Shown: in pieces, positions 12,501 to 17,194 of the stretch
Layout: each line of letters opens with the position of its first letter
Numbering within the stretch: position 1 is the stretch's first letter
NCBI GenBank assembly: GCA_905221605.1
Contig: CAJNDS010002144.1
Location: 602,647-638,167 of the forward strand
Length of the DNA: 35,521 bases
Direction of reading: 5' to 3'
Source of the DNA: Symbiodinium natans
Taxonomy: Eukaryota > Sar > Dinophyceae > Suessiales > Symbiodiniaceae
Notes under the pieces: generated by a model
Databases searched by the model: none
Seen by the model: the letters and a program-made list of their open reading frames with translations, nothing else
Told to the model about the DNA's origin: nothing
Made by a program: the position numbers and the translations under genes

Positions 12501-15483
12501 ACAAGGCTTAGGGTTCAGGGTTTTGCTGTGATATGTAGGGCCTGGGGTTTAGGGTGGGCTTAAGAGGTTGCACACACACACGGGTCAGAGCCTTTGCCCC
12601 CTTTCACTAGGTCGGCCGAATCCTCCTCACCCTCCTCCTCTATCCTCAAGGGAGATATGAGAGGTGGGAGGCCCTAAGCCCTAAACCCTAAACCCTAAGC
12701 CCTAAACCCTAAACCCTAAACCCTAAACCCTAAACCCTCACTGCAGTAGGCCCTGCACCTGCTGCACGAAGCCGCCCGACACGTGCAGCCGGACGTGGCG
12801 CCTTGGGGTCCACGCTGGGGGCCCCCCCCAAAACCCTAAACTAGGGTTGAGGGTTGGGTTTAAGGTTTAGGGCTAGGGTTTAGGGTTTAGGTTTTAGGGG
12901 TTTAATTAGGGGTTTCGGGGTTTAGGGTTTCAGGGGTTTAGGGTTTCAGGGGTTTAGGGTTTAGGTGTTTAGGTGTTTAGGGGTTTAGGGGGTTAGGGGT
13001 TTTGGGGTTTAGCGGGTTTAGGGGTTTAGGGGTTTAGGGCCCGAGACCCTGAGCGGAGAATCCCCCGATTGTCTCGACAGTTGCGGATTGAGGTTGGGGG
13101 TTTGGTCCCTCAACCTTAAACCCCCTAAACCCTACACCCTCAACTTTAAATCCTAACCCGAAACCCTAAACCCTACACCCTAAGCCTTAAATCCTAAGCC
13201 CGAAACCCTAAACCTAACAATATGGTTTGAGACCCCTCCAATCCCTAAGATCCGACTCGAGGTCTTTCAGGGCAGGCATAGCACCTCTAGTTAGATGATA
13301 CAGGGGCTTAGGGGGTTTAGGGTTTAGGGTTTAGGGTTTAGGGTTTAGGGTTTAGGGTTTAGGTTTAGGGTTTAGGGTTTAGGGTTTAGGGTTTAGGGTT
13401 TAGGGTTTAGGGTTTAGGGCTTCGTTCGTCTCCTGTTTCTAGGTGCTCTACAACGCCGCGCTGGCCGCTTGCGAGAAGGCCTTGAACCAGCGCGAGATTC
13501 AAAGTTCAGAGCAAGCCCCCCCGCTAAATCCGCTGAAGCCCTGAAGCATCTAACGACCCTGATACCCTCCCTTACCCTAAATCCCAAACCCTAAACCCTA
13601 AACCCCACACCCTAAACCCCTAAACCCTAAACCCCCCTCCAAACCCCAAACCCCAAAACCTAAACCAGACCCTAAACCCTAAACCCTAAACCCTAAACCC
13701 TAAACCCTAAACCCTAAACCCTAAACCCTAAACCCTAAACCCTAAACCCTAAACCCTACCCCTAAACAAGGCCGCCCGCTGGCCGGTGGCCCTGCAGCTC
13801 TTCGCAGGCCTCGCGCGCGCCCGGCTGGAGCCGTCCCCGGCTTGGGCCTTGGGATCTGGGAAGTCTCCTAGTTTAGGGTTTAGGGTTTAGCGTTGAGGGT
13901 TTAGGGTTTAGGGTTTGGGGTTTAAGGGTTAAGGGTTTAGGGTTTTGGGTTTAGGGTTGAGGGTTGAGGCTTTAGGATCCAGGGTGCCGCCTTATAGTGG
14001 GTACCCATGATTTGAAGTGTTCTCGCGGAGTTCGTCCTGCTGCTTCAGGGTTCAGCCCTAGGCCCTAGGCCCTAGGCCCTAAACCGAAAAAGGCTCTTAA
14101 GGCAAGGAGCCCTGAAACCCTCAGCCCTAAACCTGAGCCCTAAGCCCGAAAACCTAAATGAACCTGAGCCCGCCCGGCAGCATTTCAGGGAACTTTCCCC
14201 AGAGGTTTCCGTCGCAGCCCCGCTGGCAGCTCTCGCGAAATGCAGGAGGTCGGGTTGGTTCAGGAGGTTCAGGAGGGTTCAGGGTTTAGGGTTTAGGGTT
14301 GAGGGTTGAGATGTTGGGGTGTGGGGATCAGAGACCCTGACAGGAGCAATATTTTCCCAAACAAACAGCAAGTTCCTGTAATTTGAGGACCGCAGTCCTG
14401 TTGCGGTGTCTGTTTAGGTTTTCTGGGCCTGGAAGAATCTGATCCAAGGGAGGAAGACTTGTGCCCCTAGGTTGTACCCCGTACCCCTAAAGGTTCCCCC
14501 TAGTATGCTCCTAATATGGCCCTTTTCCTACCCTAAGGATCTCTACAATGGATCCCCAAAACCCACGGGTACAACCTTAAGGGTCCAAGGTACAACCCCT
14601 AGATCTGCAGGTTAAAAGAAAAGTTGTAAGGGTTCTGGGTTGAGGCCCGAAACCCCTAAACCCTGAGCCCTTAGCCCTAACCCTGAACCCTACACCCTAC
14701 ACCCTAAACCCTAAACCCTAAACCCTAAACCCTAAACCCTAAACCCTAAACCCTAAACCCGAAACCCTAAACCCTAAACCCTAAACCCTACTAAACCCTA
14801 AGCCCTGCCACCTCAGAGCACGAGTATCCTAAACCCTGAGTTGACCGCAACCGAAGAAACTGAGCCCTAAAACCCTAAACCCGAAACCCCGAACCCCGAA
14901 CCCTAAACCGTCAACCCGAAGCCCTAAACCCTAAACCCTAAACCCTAAACCCTAAACCCTAAACCCTAAACCCTAAACCCTAAACCCTAAACCCTAAACC
15001 CTAAACCCTGAACCCTAAACCCTAAACCCTGAACCCTGAACCCTAAACCCCAAACCCTAAACCCAAGGGCCAAAAGCTCCCTTCAGCTTTTTAAAGCCTC
15101 CTTAAACGCCTGCAGCCCCACAAGCCCCCCTAAGGAGCCCTCAGCCCTAAACCCCCCCCCTCTTCTTGGGGTTTAGGGTTTAGGGTTTAGGGTTTAGGGA
15201 TTAGGGGGTTTTAGGGTTTAGGGTGTTTTAGGGTTTAGGGTTTAGGGTTTAGGGCCCCTACACCCCCCCTCCTCTTCTCGGAAAGCCCACCCTTCCCAGA
15301 GGTGGCAGGAGTCCCTGGCGCTTCTCGGAGACCTGGCCCGGCGGAACCTCGGATCGCAGAGCGGGCCGAGAGTGGGGCTTTAGGGTTTAGGGTTTAGGGT
15401 TTTTGGCGGACAAGCTAGAGCAAGTAAGCGCGCGACAAATTCCAGGCAGAAACTGCGCCGCTGCCGTGTTGGCTGCGAAAAGC
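180..15483 (+). CDS. Split gene for a pentatricopeptide-repeat (PPR) protein, about 21 exons; both ends undefined
   Basis: Twenty exons from 1865 to 15483 join in one frame without a stop (about 981 nt). An upstream exon at 180 belongs to the same series. The product is at least ten tandem 35-residue helical-hairpin units of the type PDVITYNAAISACEK..QW..AL.LL, in register across all junctions. Proteins of this family bind organelle RNA and act in its processing, editing or translation; that role is family knowledge, not read from this sequence. No start codon, transit peptide or C-terminal domain was found, because the N terminus lies before the window or at its edge and the C terminus was not located. 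The residue after the Y-N pair, a base-choosing position in plant PPRs, is alanine in every complete unit. Introns run from 85 nt to about 1.2 kb and are largely telomere-like repeat. Donors are GT, GC or GA and acceptors are AG followed by G. I am confident of the gene family and strand; single junctions are less certain. Confidence 0.85.
300..1864 (+). repeat. Telomere-like intronic block, both orientations
   Basis: TTTAGGG at 313-360; degenerate CCCTAAA at 540-720; a long CCCTAAAA array at 740-1075 (8-mer variant, with a CCCTAGAA patch near 833-865); TTTAGGG at 1157-1500; CCCTAAA at 1735-1810. The 1082-1157 patch is GC-rich and could hide a micro-exon, but no register was found. 1510-1660 is unique sequence without recognisable content. 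Confidence 0.85.
1865..1910 (+). CDS. PPR exon 2
   Basis: Acceptor CACCCCAG|GCC, donor CGAG|GTGG. It encodes ASLVTSNAAIGALSR plus one base; joined to exon 3 the split codon gives Gly and the sequence reads ALSRGQQWQQ, exactly the family pattern. Confidence 0.8.
1911..2358 (+). repeat. Intron 2: TTTAGGG on the donor side
   Basis: Degenerate and perfect TTTAGGG units lie between 1970 and 2215. The acceptor half (2220-2358) is unique sequence with no CCCTAAA partner. Confidence 0.7.
2359..2420 (+). CDS. PPR exon 3
   Basis: Acceptor TTTGCAG|GCC. It encodes QQWQQAVSVLAGMEVEALDP. The frame meets TAG at 2448, so the exon ends earlier; a GA donor (CCCG|GACT) continues into exon 4 as ..LDP-DIISYNA, restoring the 35-residue register. 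Confidence 0.75.
2421..3038 (+). repeat. Intron 3: unique DNA, TA and GA microsatellites, CCCTAAA at the acceptor side
   Basis: Contains a TA tract (about 2600-2619), a GA tract (2769-2802) and CCCTAAG/CCCTAAA arrays from about 2915 to 3007, ending shortly before the acceptor ATCGAG|GAC. Confidence 0.7.
3039..3072 (+). CDS. PPR exon 4
   Basis: Encodes DIISYNACISS plus one base (T). With exon 5 the split codon TGC supplies the conserved Cys at position 12. Acceptor CGAG|GAC, donor TCTT|GTTC. Confidence 0.75.
3073..3400 (+). repeat. Intron 4: CCCTAAA/CCCTAAAA arrays
   Basis: Nearly the whole intron is CCCTAAA (3092-3210) passing into CCCTAAAA and CCCCTAAAA variants (3250-3390), all in one orientation. 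Confidence 0.8.
3401..3493 (+). CDS. PPR exon 5
   Basis: Acceptor AAAAG|GCG, donor GCAG|GCTC (GC type). It encodes ESGQQWQRALGLLSAARG and ends LRPTASTYSA plus one base. W to P spacing is 17, the family value. It covers the second half of one repeat and the start of the next. Confidence 0.8.
3494..4144 (+). repeat. Intron 5: T-run, TA microsatellite, then homogeneous CCCCTAAA and CCCCAAA arrays
   Basis: A T-run at about 3522-3546 and a TA tract at about 3561-3595 precede unique DNA. From 3790 comes a clean 8-mer array CCCCTAAA (to about 3925), then a clean 7-mer array CCCCAAA (to about 4098), then four CCCTAAA units. Confidence 0.85.
4145..4200 (+). CDS. PPR exon 6
   Basis: Acceptor AACAG|GAA, donor CTGCAG|GCCC (GC type). 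It encodes GIAACGAAGRWAEALRLLQ; the first codon is completed by exon 5. Confidence 0.8.
4201..4818 (+). repeat. Intron 6: TTTAGGG donor side, CCCTAAA acceptor side
   Basis: TTTAGGG with TTCGGG and CTTAGGG variants at 4227-4518, an inverted-repeat element at 4526-4626 (listed separately), and degenerate CCCTAAA at 4695-4795. Confidence 0.8.
4526..4626. mobile_element. MITE-like element, family 2, complete copy
   Basis: Imperfect terminal inverted repeats of about 28 bp: the left end starts GGGATGTTCCCCCTCGTACT, and the reverse complement of the right end starts GGGGACGTTCCCCCCCATAC. Both continue into CTAAC(A/T)GTCC. The interior is about 45 bp and non-telomeric. A partial copy lies at 18536. 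No coding capacity and no clear target-site duplication. Confidence 0.65.
4819..4846 (+). CDS. PPR exon 7 (28 nt)
   Basis: Acceptor TGCCAG|GAG, donor CCCA|GTGC. It encodes ESHLQSLPP plus one base. It places P exactly 17 residues after the W of exon 6 and hands over to exon 8 in register. It is too short to recognise on its own; register and phase are the support. Confidence 0.6.
4847..5680 (+). repeat. Intron 7: TTTAAGGG/CTTAGGG donor side, CCCTAAA acceptor side
   Basis: Opens with an 8-mer array TTTAAGGG (about 4872-4930), then TTTAGGG and CTTAGGG (to 5110). A G-run lies at 5155-5178, then G/C-rich degenerate DNA. CCCTAAA with CCCTGAA variants fills 5498-5635 up to the acceptor. Confidence 0.8.
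5681..5739 (+). CDS. PPR exon 8
   Basis: Acceptor CGCCCAG|GCC, donor GCCCAG|GTCG. It encodes LVVCNAAVTALGRAAAWAQ after a split codon. Leu replaces the Cys at position 12, as in exons 2 and 19. Confidence 0.8.
5740..6727 (+). repeat. Intron 8: long TTTAGGG/TTTGGGG donor side, CCCTAAA acceptor side
   Basis: TTTAGGG and TTTGGGG run from 5765, degenerate to about 6420 and clean again at 6480-6515. CCCTAAA/CCCTGAA occupies 6615-6710. The 6520-6610 stretch is unique and unrecognised. Confidence 0.75.
6728..6766 (+). CDS. PPR exon 9
   Basis: Acceptor GGTCCAG|GCG, donor GAAG|GTGC. It encodes ALSLLSHAVQILK, which follows WAQ of exon 8 directly (WAQ-ALSLL). Confidence 0.75.
6767..7821 (+). repeat. 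Intron 9: alternating TTTAGGG and CCCTAAA arrays
   Basis: TTTAGGG 6780-7010, CCCTAAA 7222-7282, TTTAGGG 7378-7460, CCCTAAA 7540-7815 with a perfect run of about 14 units near 7705-7785. 7020-7220 and 7560-7690 are degenerate. Confidence 0.8.
7822..7884 (+). CDS. PPR exon 10 (clearest repeat unit)
   Basis: Acceptor CACTCACAG|GTG, donor CAACAG|GCGG (GC type). It encodes VDVITYNAAVAACEGAAEW followed by QQ, a textbook dinoflagellate-style PPR helix pair. Confidence 0.85.
8339..8447 (+). repeat. Degenerate 21-bp tandem repeat, about five units
   Basis: Units of the form TTGGTGCTTGTCCGCGAGTT (about 21 bp) start at 8339, 8360 and 8381; two more diverged and slightly longer units follow to 8447. 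The core CTTGTCC(A/G)CGA is the most conserved part. Confidence 0.7.
8475..8552. mobile_element. Small inverted-repeat element with a telomere-like core
   Basis: Left arm GGGCGTGACCTCTCGGGTGG (from 8477), and a right arm ending at 8550 that is its reverse complement with one mismatch. Between the arms lie about 34 bp with degenerate CCCTAAA units. The element is flanked by near-identical direct repeats CACAGGTTAG (8465-8474) and CACAGGCTAG (8553-8562), which look like a target-site duplication. Confidence 0.6.
8593..8623 (+). CDS. PPR exon 11
   Basis: Acceptor TTCTTCAG|GCC. It encodes ALAVLAALWR plus one base, continuing WQQ of exon 10. The donor is GCA|GTGG at 8624, which gives a W-to-P spacing of 16. 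A second GT at 8636 would lengthen the unit by four residues and is less likely. Confidence 0.7.
8624..9846 (+). repeat. Intron 11: three telomere-like arrays in alternating orientation
   Basis: CCCTGAA 8648-8700, perfect CCCTAAA 8945-9030, perfect TTTAGGG 9154-9238, CCCTAAA 9649-9830 (more than ten perfect units). In 9285-9340 the motif AAAGATCCTC(C/T)AAGGGAAT occurs twice. 9350-9640 is unique sequence with no credible gene. Confidence 0.8.
9847..9857 (+). CDS. PPR exon 12, an 11-nt micro-exon
   Basis: Acceptor CACTCAG|GCC, donor CCG|GTGC. The 11 bases finish a Ser codon and encode LQP, exactly the missing link between exon 11 (..LWR) and exon 13 (DVISYNA..): phases 1 and 0 fit and the unit reaches normal length. 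Support is purely by register. Confidence 0.5.
9858..10427 (+). repeat. Intron 12: TTTAGGG donor side, CCCTAAA acceptor side
   Basis: TTTAGGG at 10000-10029 and 10142-10172 and a perfect CCCTAAA array at 10345-10424 ending at the acceptor. The rest is unique. Confidence 0.8.
10428..10483 (+). CDS. PPR exon 13
   Basis: Acceptor CCTCAG|GAT, donor CGAG|GCCA (GC type). It encodes DVISYNAAMSACEKAEES and two bases. The usual Trp is Ser here. The in-frame continuation with exon 14 gives the standard spacing to the A-L pair. Confidence 0.8.
10484..11123 (+). repeat. Intron 13: TTTAGGG donor side, CCCTAAA, then a MITE at the acceptor
   Basis: TTTAGGG 10505-10615, degenerate CCCTAAA 10850-10945, and the complete family-1 element 10988-11119, which ends four bases before the splice junction. 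Confidence 0.8.
10988..11119. mobile_element. MITE-like element, family 1, complete copy
   Basis: AT-rich element of about 132 bp. The left end is CTTGAAGGTTCATGG and the right end is the near-exact reverse complement of CTTGGAGGTTCATGG. The inverted repeat continues through AATTATAACTG(T/C)ACTTATA after a 12-bp gap on the right arm. Partial copies lie at 11935 and 18200. It has no coding capacity, so it would be non-autonomous. Confidence 0.75.
11124..11178 (+). CDS. PPR exon 14
   Basis: Acceptor CCAAGCAAG|GCC, donor ACGCTG|GCAA (GC type). It encodes PALCLFAELCGRRLRPTL. The junction to exon 15 reads RPTL-VSFSAAASAC. The acceptor AG sits just outside the MITE end. Confidence 0.8.
11179..12164 (+). 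repeat. Intron 14: TTTAGGG donor side, the window's longest clean CCCTAAA run near the acceptor side
   Basis: TTTAGGG with TTCAGGG variants 11218-11370; a run of more than 20 CCCTAAA units 11621-11785, continuing with variants to 11865; a MITE fragment at 11935; CCCTAAA/CCCTGAA 11968-12085. 11380-11620 is unique. Confidence 0.85.
11935..11965 (+). mobile_element. MITE family 1, truncated copy
   Basis: Thirty-one bases matching the left end of the 10988 element (TGGAGGTTCATGGCACTTAT and on to CCAATTA). The match breaks off abruptly into a CCCTGAA/CCCTAAA array. Confidence 0.7.
12165..12218 (+). CDS. PPR exon 15
   Basis: Acceptor AGTCCAG|GTG, donor GAGCAG|GCGC (GC type). It encodes VSFSAAASACEKVAGWEQ. 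Phase 0 on both sides. Confidence 0.8.
12219..12749 (+). repeat. Intron 15: TTTAGGG donor side, CCCTAAA acceptor side
   Basis: TTTAGGG with GTTGAGG variants 12242-12312, CCCTAAA 12672-12738. The middle is unique and moderately AT-rich. Confidence 0.75.
12750..12797 (+). CDS. PPR exon 16
   Basis: Acceptor GCAGTAG|GCC, donor GACGTG|GCGC (GC type). It encodes ALHLLHEAARHVQPDV, continuing WEQ of exon 15. This donor gives the exact 12-residue P-to-C spacing with exon 17. Confidence 0.75.
12798..13442 (+). repeat. Intron 16: TTTAGGG, CCCTAAA, TTTAGGG
   Basis: TTTAGGG and TTTAGGGG 12840-13045, degenerate CCCTAAA 13115-13215, and an almost perfect TTTAGGG array of about 14 units 13314-13420 next to the acceptor. 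Confidence 0.8.
13443..13478 (+). CDS. PPR exon 17
   Basis: Acceptor TTTCTAG|GTG, donor GAGAAG|GCCT (GC type). It encodes VLYNAALAACEK and joins exon 18 as ACEK-AARWPVAL. Confidence 0.8.
13479..13770 (+). repeat. Intron 17: CCCTAAA acceptor side
   Basis: CCCTAAA and variants from 13570, with about twelve perfect units at 13675-13757 close to the acceptor. Confidence 0.8.
13771..13839 (+). CDS. PPR exon 18
   Basis: Acceptor AACAAG|GCC, donor TCCCCG|GCTT (GC type). It encodes AARWPVALQLFAGLARARL and then EPSP. W to P spacing is 17. Confidence 0.8.
13840..14204 (+). repeat. Intron 18: TTTAGGG donor side, degenerate CCCTAAA acceptor side
   Basis: TTTAGGG 13871-13975; CCCTAGG/CCCTAAA-like units 14055-14160. 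The rest is unique. Confidence 0.65.
14205..14248 (+). CDS. PPR exon 19
   Basis: Acceptor CCCAGAG|GTT, donor AGGAG|GTCG. It encodes VSVAAPLAALAKCR and two bases. The split Arg codon leads straight into W of exon 20 (AKCRRWQESL). Confidence 0.75.
14249..15301 (+). repeat. Intron 19: TTTAGGG, unique insert, long CCCTAAA, TTTAGGG
   Basis: Short TTTAGGG 14278-14310. Unique 14320-14640 contains a diverged inverted repeat around GGTTGTACC (14466-14610). Long CCCTAAA 14650-15065, then TTTAGGG 15168-15255. Confidence 0.75.
15302..15360 (+). CDS. PPR exon 20
   Basis: Acceptor CCCAGAG|GTG. It encodes WQESLALLGDLARRNLGSQ plus one base, with Ser at the usual Pro position. The GC donor GCAGA|GCGG leads in phase to exon 21. 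Confidence 0.75.
15361..15445 (+). repeat. Intron 20, 85 nt, with three TTTAGGG units
   Basis: The shortest intron of the gene. Between GC donor and CCAG acceptor it carries three perfect TTTAGGG units (about 15379-15400) and little else. Confidence 0.55.
15446..15483 (+). CDS. PPR exon 21 (last exon joined in frame)
   Basis: Acceptor TTCCAG|GCA. After a split Ser codon it encodes RNCAAAVLAAKS, in which C, AAAV and AA sit at positions 5, 6-9 and 11-12. The suggested donor is AGC|GTCT. The next exon in phase was not found. Confidence 0.55.
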
Positions 15484-16140
15484 GTCTTTGGTGGCCAAAG
15501 CCACATGTTTGGTGATGCGAGGGCGATATCAAAAACGCCACTTCCGTCATCCTGGCGCCAAATGCGCCCAAAAAGGTTGGGGTCCTGCTACAGGGACAGC
15601 CGGCCTCCAGCCGTGACGATGCTTAGCATCGGGCGGCCGGGCCGGGACGTCTAAATCGCTGTTTGCGTAAACCCTCCGACACCGAACTTGTTGCTTCAAG
15701 TGCTGTTGCAAGCGTGAGCAGTCCCAAAACTCAACGCAGCATACTTCGCATCGGGTCCCGAAGCAGACTTGCGCTGCTGCGGAACGCTGTCGGTGTCGAT
15801 GCCATTGGTGCAAGGCAAGCAACCTGGCTGTAGCAAACGAGGCCCCGCAACGGGCGCACATCCATCCATCGTCACATTGCCCGGGCGGGCCGCCCCGTGC
15901 AAGCGGGACGTACGTAACATCCGGTGAGTGCGCCTGCCTCAGACCTTCACCGTAGCACGCTCTAGGGGTGTTTAGGGTTTAGGGTTTAGGGTTTACAACG
16001 CCCTATAAAGCCCCATAAAAGCCCTTGAAGCCCTAAAAGCCGTGGAACCCTGAAAACCCCAGAACCCAAAAGCCCATAATTTACCCGAAAAGCCTAGGGC
16101 CAAAAACCCTGAACCCCGAAACGCCCTCAACCCTTTAACC
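15484..16140 (+). other. Unique DNA plus short TTTAGGG block
   Basis: Apart from the reversed zinc-finger fragment, it holds four TTTAGGG units at 15968-15995 and a degenerate CCCTAAA-like tract 16000-16140. No further gene seen. Confidence 0.6.
15547..15870 (-). pseudogene. Two-zinc-finger coding fragment, likely the 3' end of a non-LTR retroelement
   Basis: The minus-strand frame holds two finger-like motifs. CARCGASFATARLLALHQWH is the start of a C-x2-C-x12-H-x4-H finger. CEVCCVEFWDCSRLQQH is the start of a C-x2-C-x12-H-x6-C variant. The frame is open upstream of the only Met (..DDGWM), so the Met is not necessarily the start, and downstream it runs on without a known domain. Such finger pairs occur at the C terminus of reverse-transcriptase proteins in many non-LTR elements; that origin is an inference, since no polymerase motif is in the window. 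It lies reversed inside the host gene, next to exon 21. It could instead be a fragment of a cellular zinc-finger gene. Confidence 0.45.
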
Positions 16141-16167
16141 TCAAACATGGTTCTACAGCCGGGCAGT

Positions 16168-16461
16168 AGCATCAGCTGCGACTGTCCTTCAGGAGTGGGG
16201 CCACCCAAACGAGCATCTGGAGCATCAGCTGCAACTGTCCTGCCAGAGTCGGACCCCAAAGCGAGCATCATGAGAATTAGCTACGACTGTCCTTCAGGAG
16301 TCGGGCTCCCGAAGCGAAGCGGGCATCACTCGCATCTGCCGGCGCTCTTCAGGAGACCAACCGAAGCGTGCATCACGAGCATCAGCTGTGCTTCTGAAGC
16401 GGGCCCCCAATGCGAGCATCATGAGCATCAGCTGCGATTGTCCTTCAGAAGTGAGGCTCTC
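16168..16461 (+). repeat. Degenerate tandem repeat, about six units of 45-60 bp
   Basis: Units begin near 16168, 16221, 16273, 16333, 16378 and 16423 and share AGCATCAGCTGCGACTGTCC, CTTCAGGAGTCGGGC and a closing GCGAGCATCATG. Unit lengths vary, so the open frames here are not convincing. Confidence 0.75.
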
Positions 16462-16726
16462 CGTAAAAAAGAAGCCTAGGTAGGTCCTTGAGACACTCCA
16501 CATCTTCTTTTATTGGGTTGACGAGGATCAGATTCAGGAATACTTTTTCAGAGGGGTTAAGGGCCATCCTAGAAGCTCCCAGCCAGGGCTCAGTAAAGCC
16601 CCCTCAACATCACCCCCCGAACTTCCCCGCAGCCCACTCTGACCCAAAGCCTTTAAATCCTAAAGCCCATCAGCCCCTGCACCCCTAAGACCTTAAACCC
16701 CCCAAACCCTGCACCCTCCTATGCCA
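16462..16726 (+). other. Unique sequence, nothing recognised
   Basis: Mixed sequence without telomere repeats until about 16640, then degenerate CCCTAAA-like DNA. No PPR register, RNA gene or repeat was found. Confidence 0.5.
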
Positions 16727-16985
16727 CTTAACTAGGATTCAGAGTAGGCCCTTGTCTTTTTTAAGGTTTAGGTCCTCGTCTGGGCCTTTCTAAACCAAGA
16801 AGTCACGGTTTAGGGTTTAGGGTTTTAGGGTTTAGGGTTTAGGGTTTAGGGTTTAGGGTTTAGGGTTACTAGACCCAAGAGTAGGCTAGGAATCAAAAGG
16901 CCCAAACCCTAAACCCTAAACAGTAAACCCTGAACCCTAAACCCTGAACCCCATTTATTCCTAGGCCACTCTTGGGACTCCCCCA
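16727..16985. mobile_element. Inverted-repeat element(s), family 6, enclosing telomere-like repeats
   Basis: At 16871 the arm GACCCAAGAGTAGGCTAGGA faces, across about 50 bp of CCCTAAA/CCCTGAA, a right arm (about 16955-16980) whose reverse complement begins GTCCCAAGAGTGGCCTAGGA. A TTTAGGG array (16807-16866) lies on the outer side, before it a segment (16727-16800) also related to 29280-29330. Confidence 0.55.
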
Positions 16986-17029
16986 ACTCCAAAACCCCTT
17001 AATGAAGAAACTCACCTTAAATCACATTA

Positions 17030-17144
17030 GGGTTTAGGGTTTAGGGTTTAGGGTTTTTGGTTTTTGGGTTTAGGGATGAGGGATTATCATGTAAGGGATC
17101 TTCCTTAGCTAAGGGGTTTTGGAGTGTCTGAGCCCCACGCCAAG
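17030..17144 (+). repeat. Short TTTAGGG block and unique DNA
   Basis: TTTAGGG 17030-17056 with TTTTTGG variants, then unique sequence up to the next exon. Confidence 0.6.
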
Positions 17145-17194
17145 GCGCCTGCACGCCCTGGCCGCGCCCGAGGCAGCGCTAGGCCCGGAGAGCT
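17145..17194 (+). CDS. Probable PPR exon (22)
   Basis: Acceptor CCAAG|GCG, GC donor AGCT|GCGA. It encodes RLHALAAPEAALGPES with the A-L/L pattern 13 residues before P. It joins the exon at 17949 through a Cys codon, in register. The link back to exon 21 is off by one base, so at least one exon or splice choice is missing. Confidence 0.55.
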
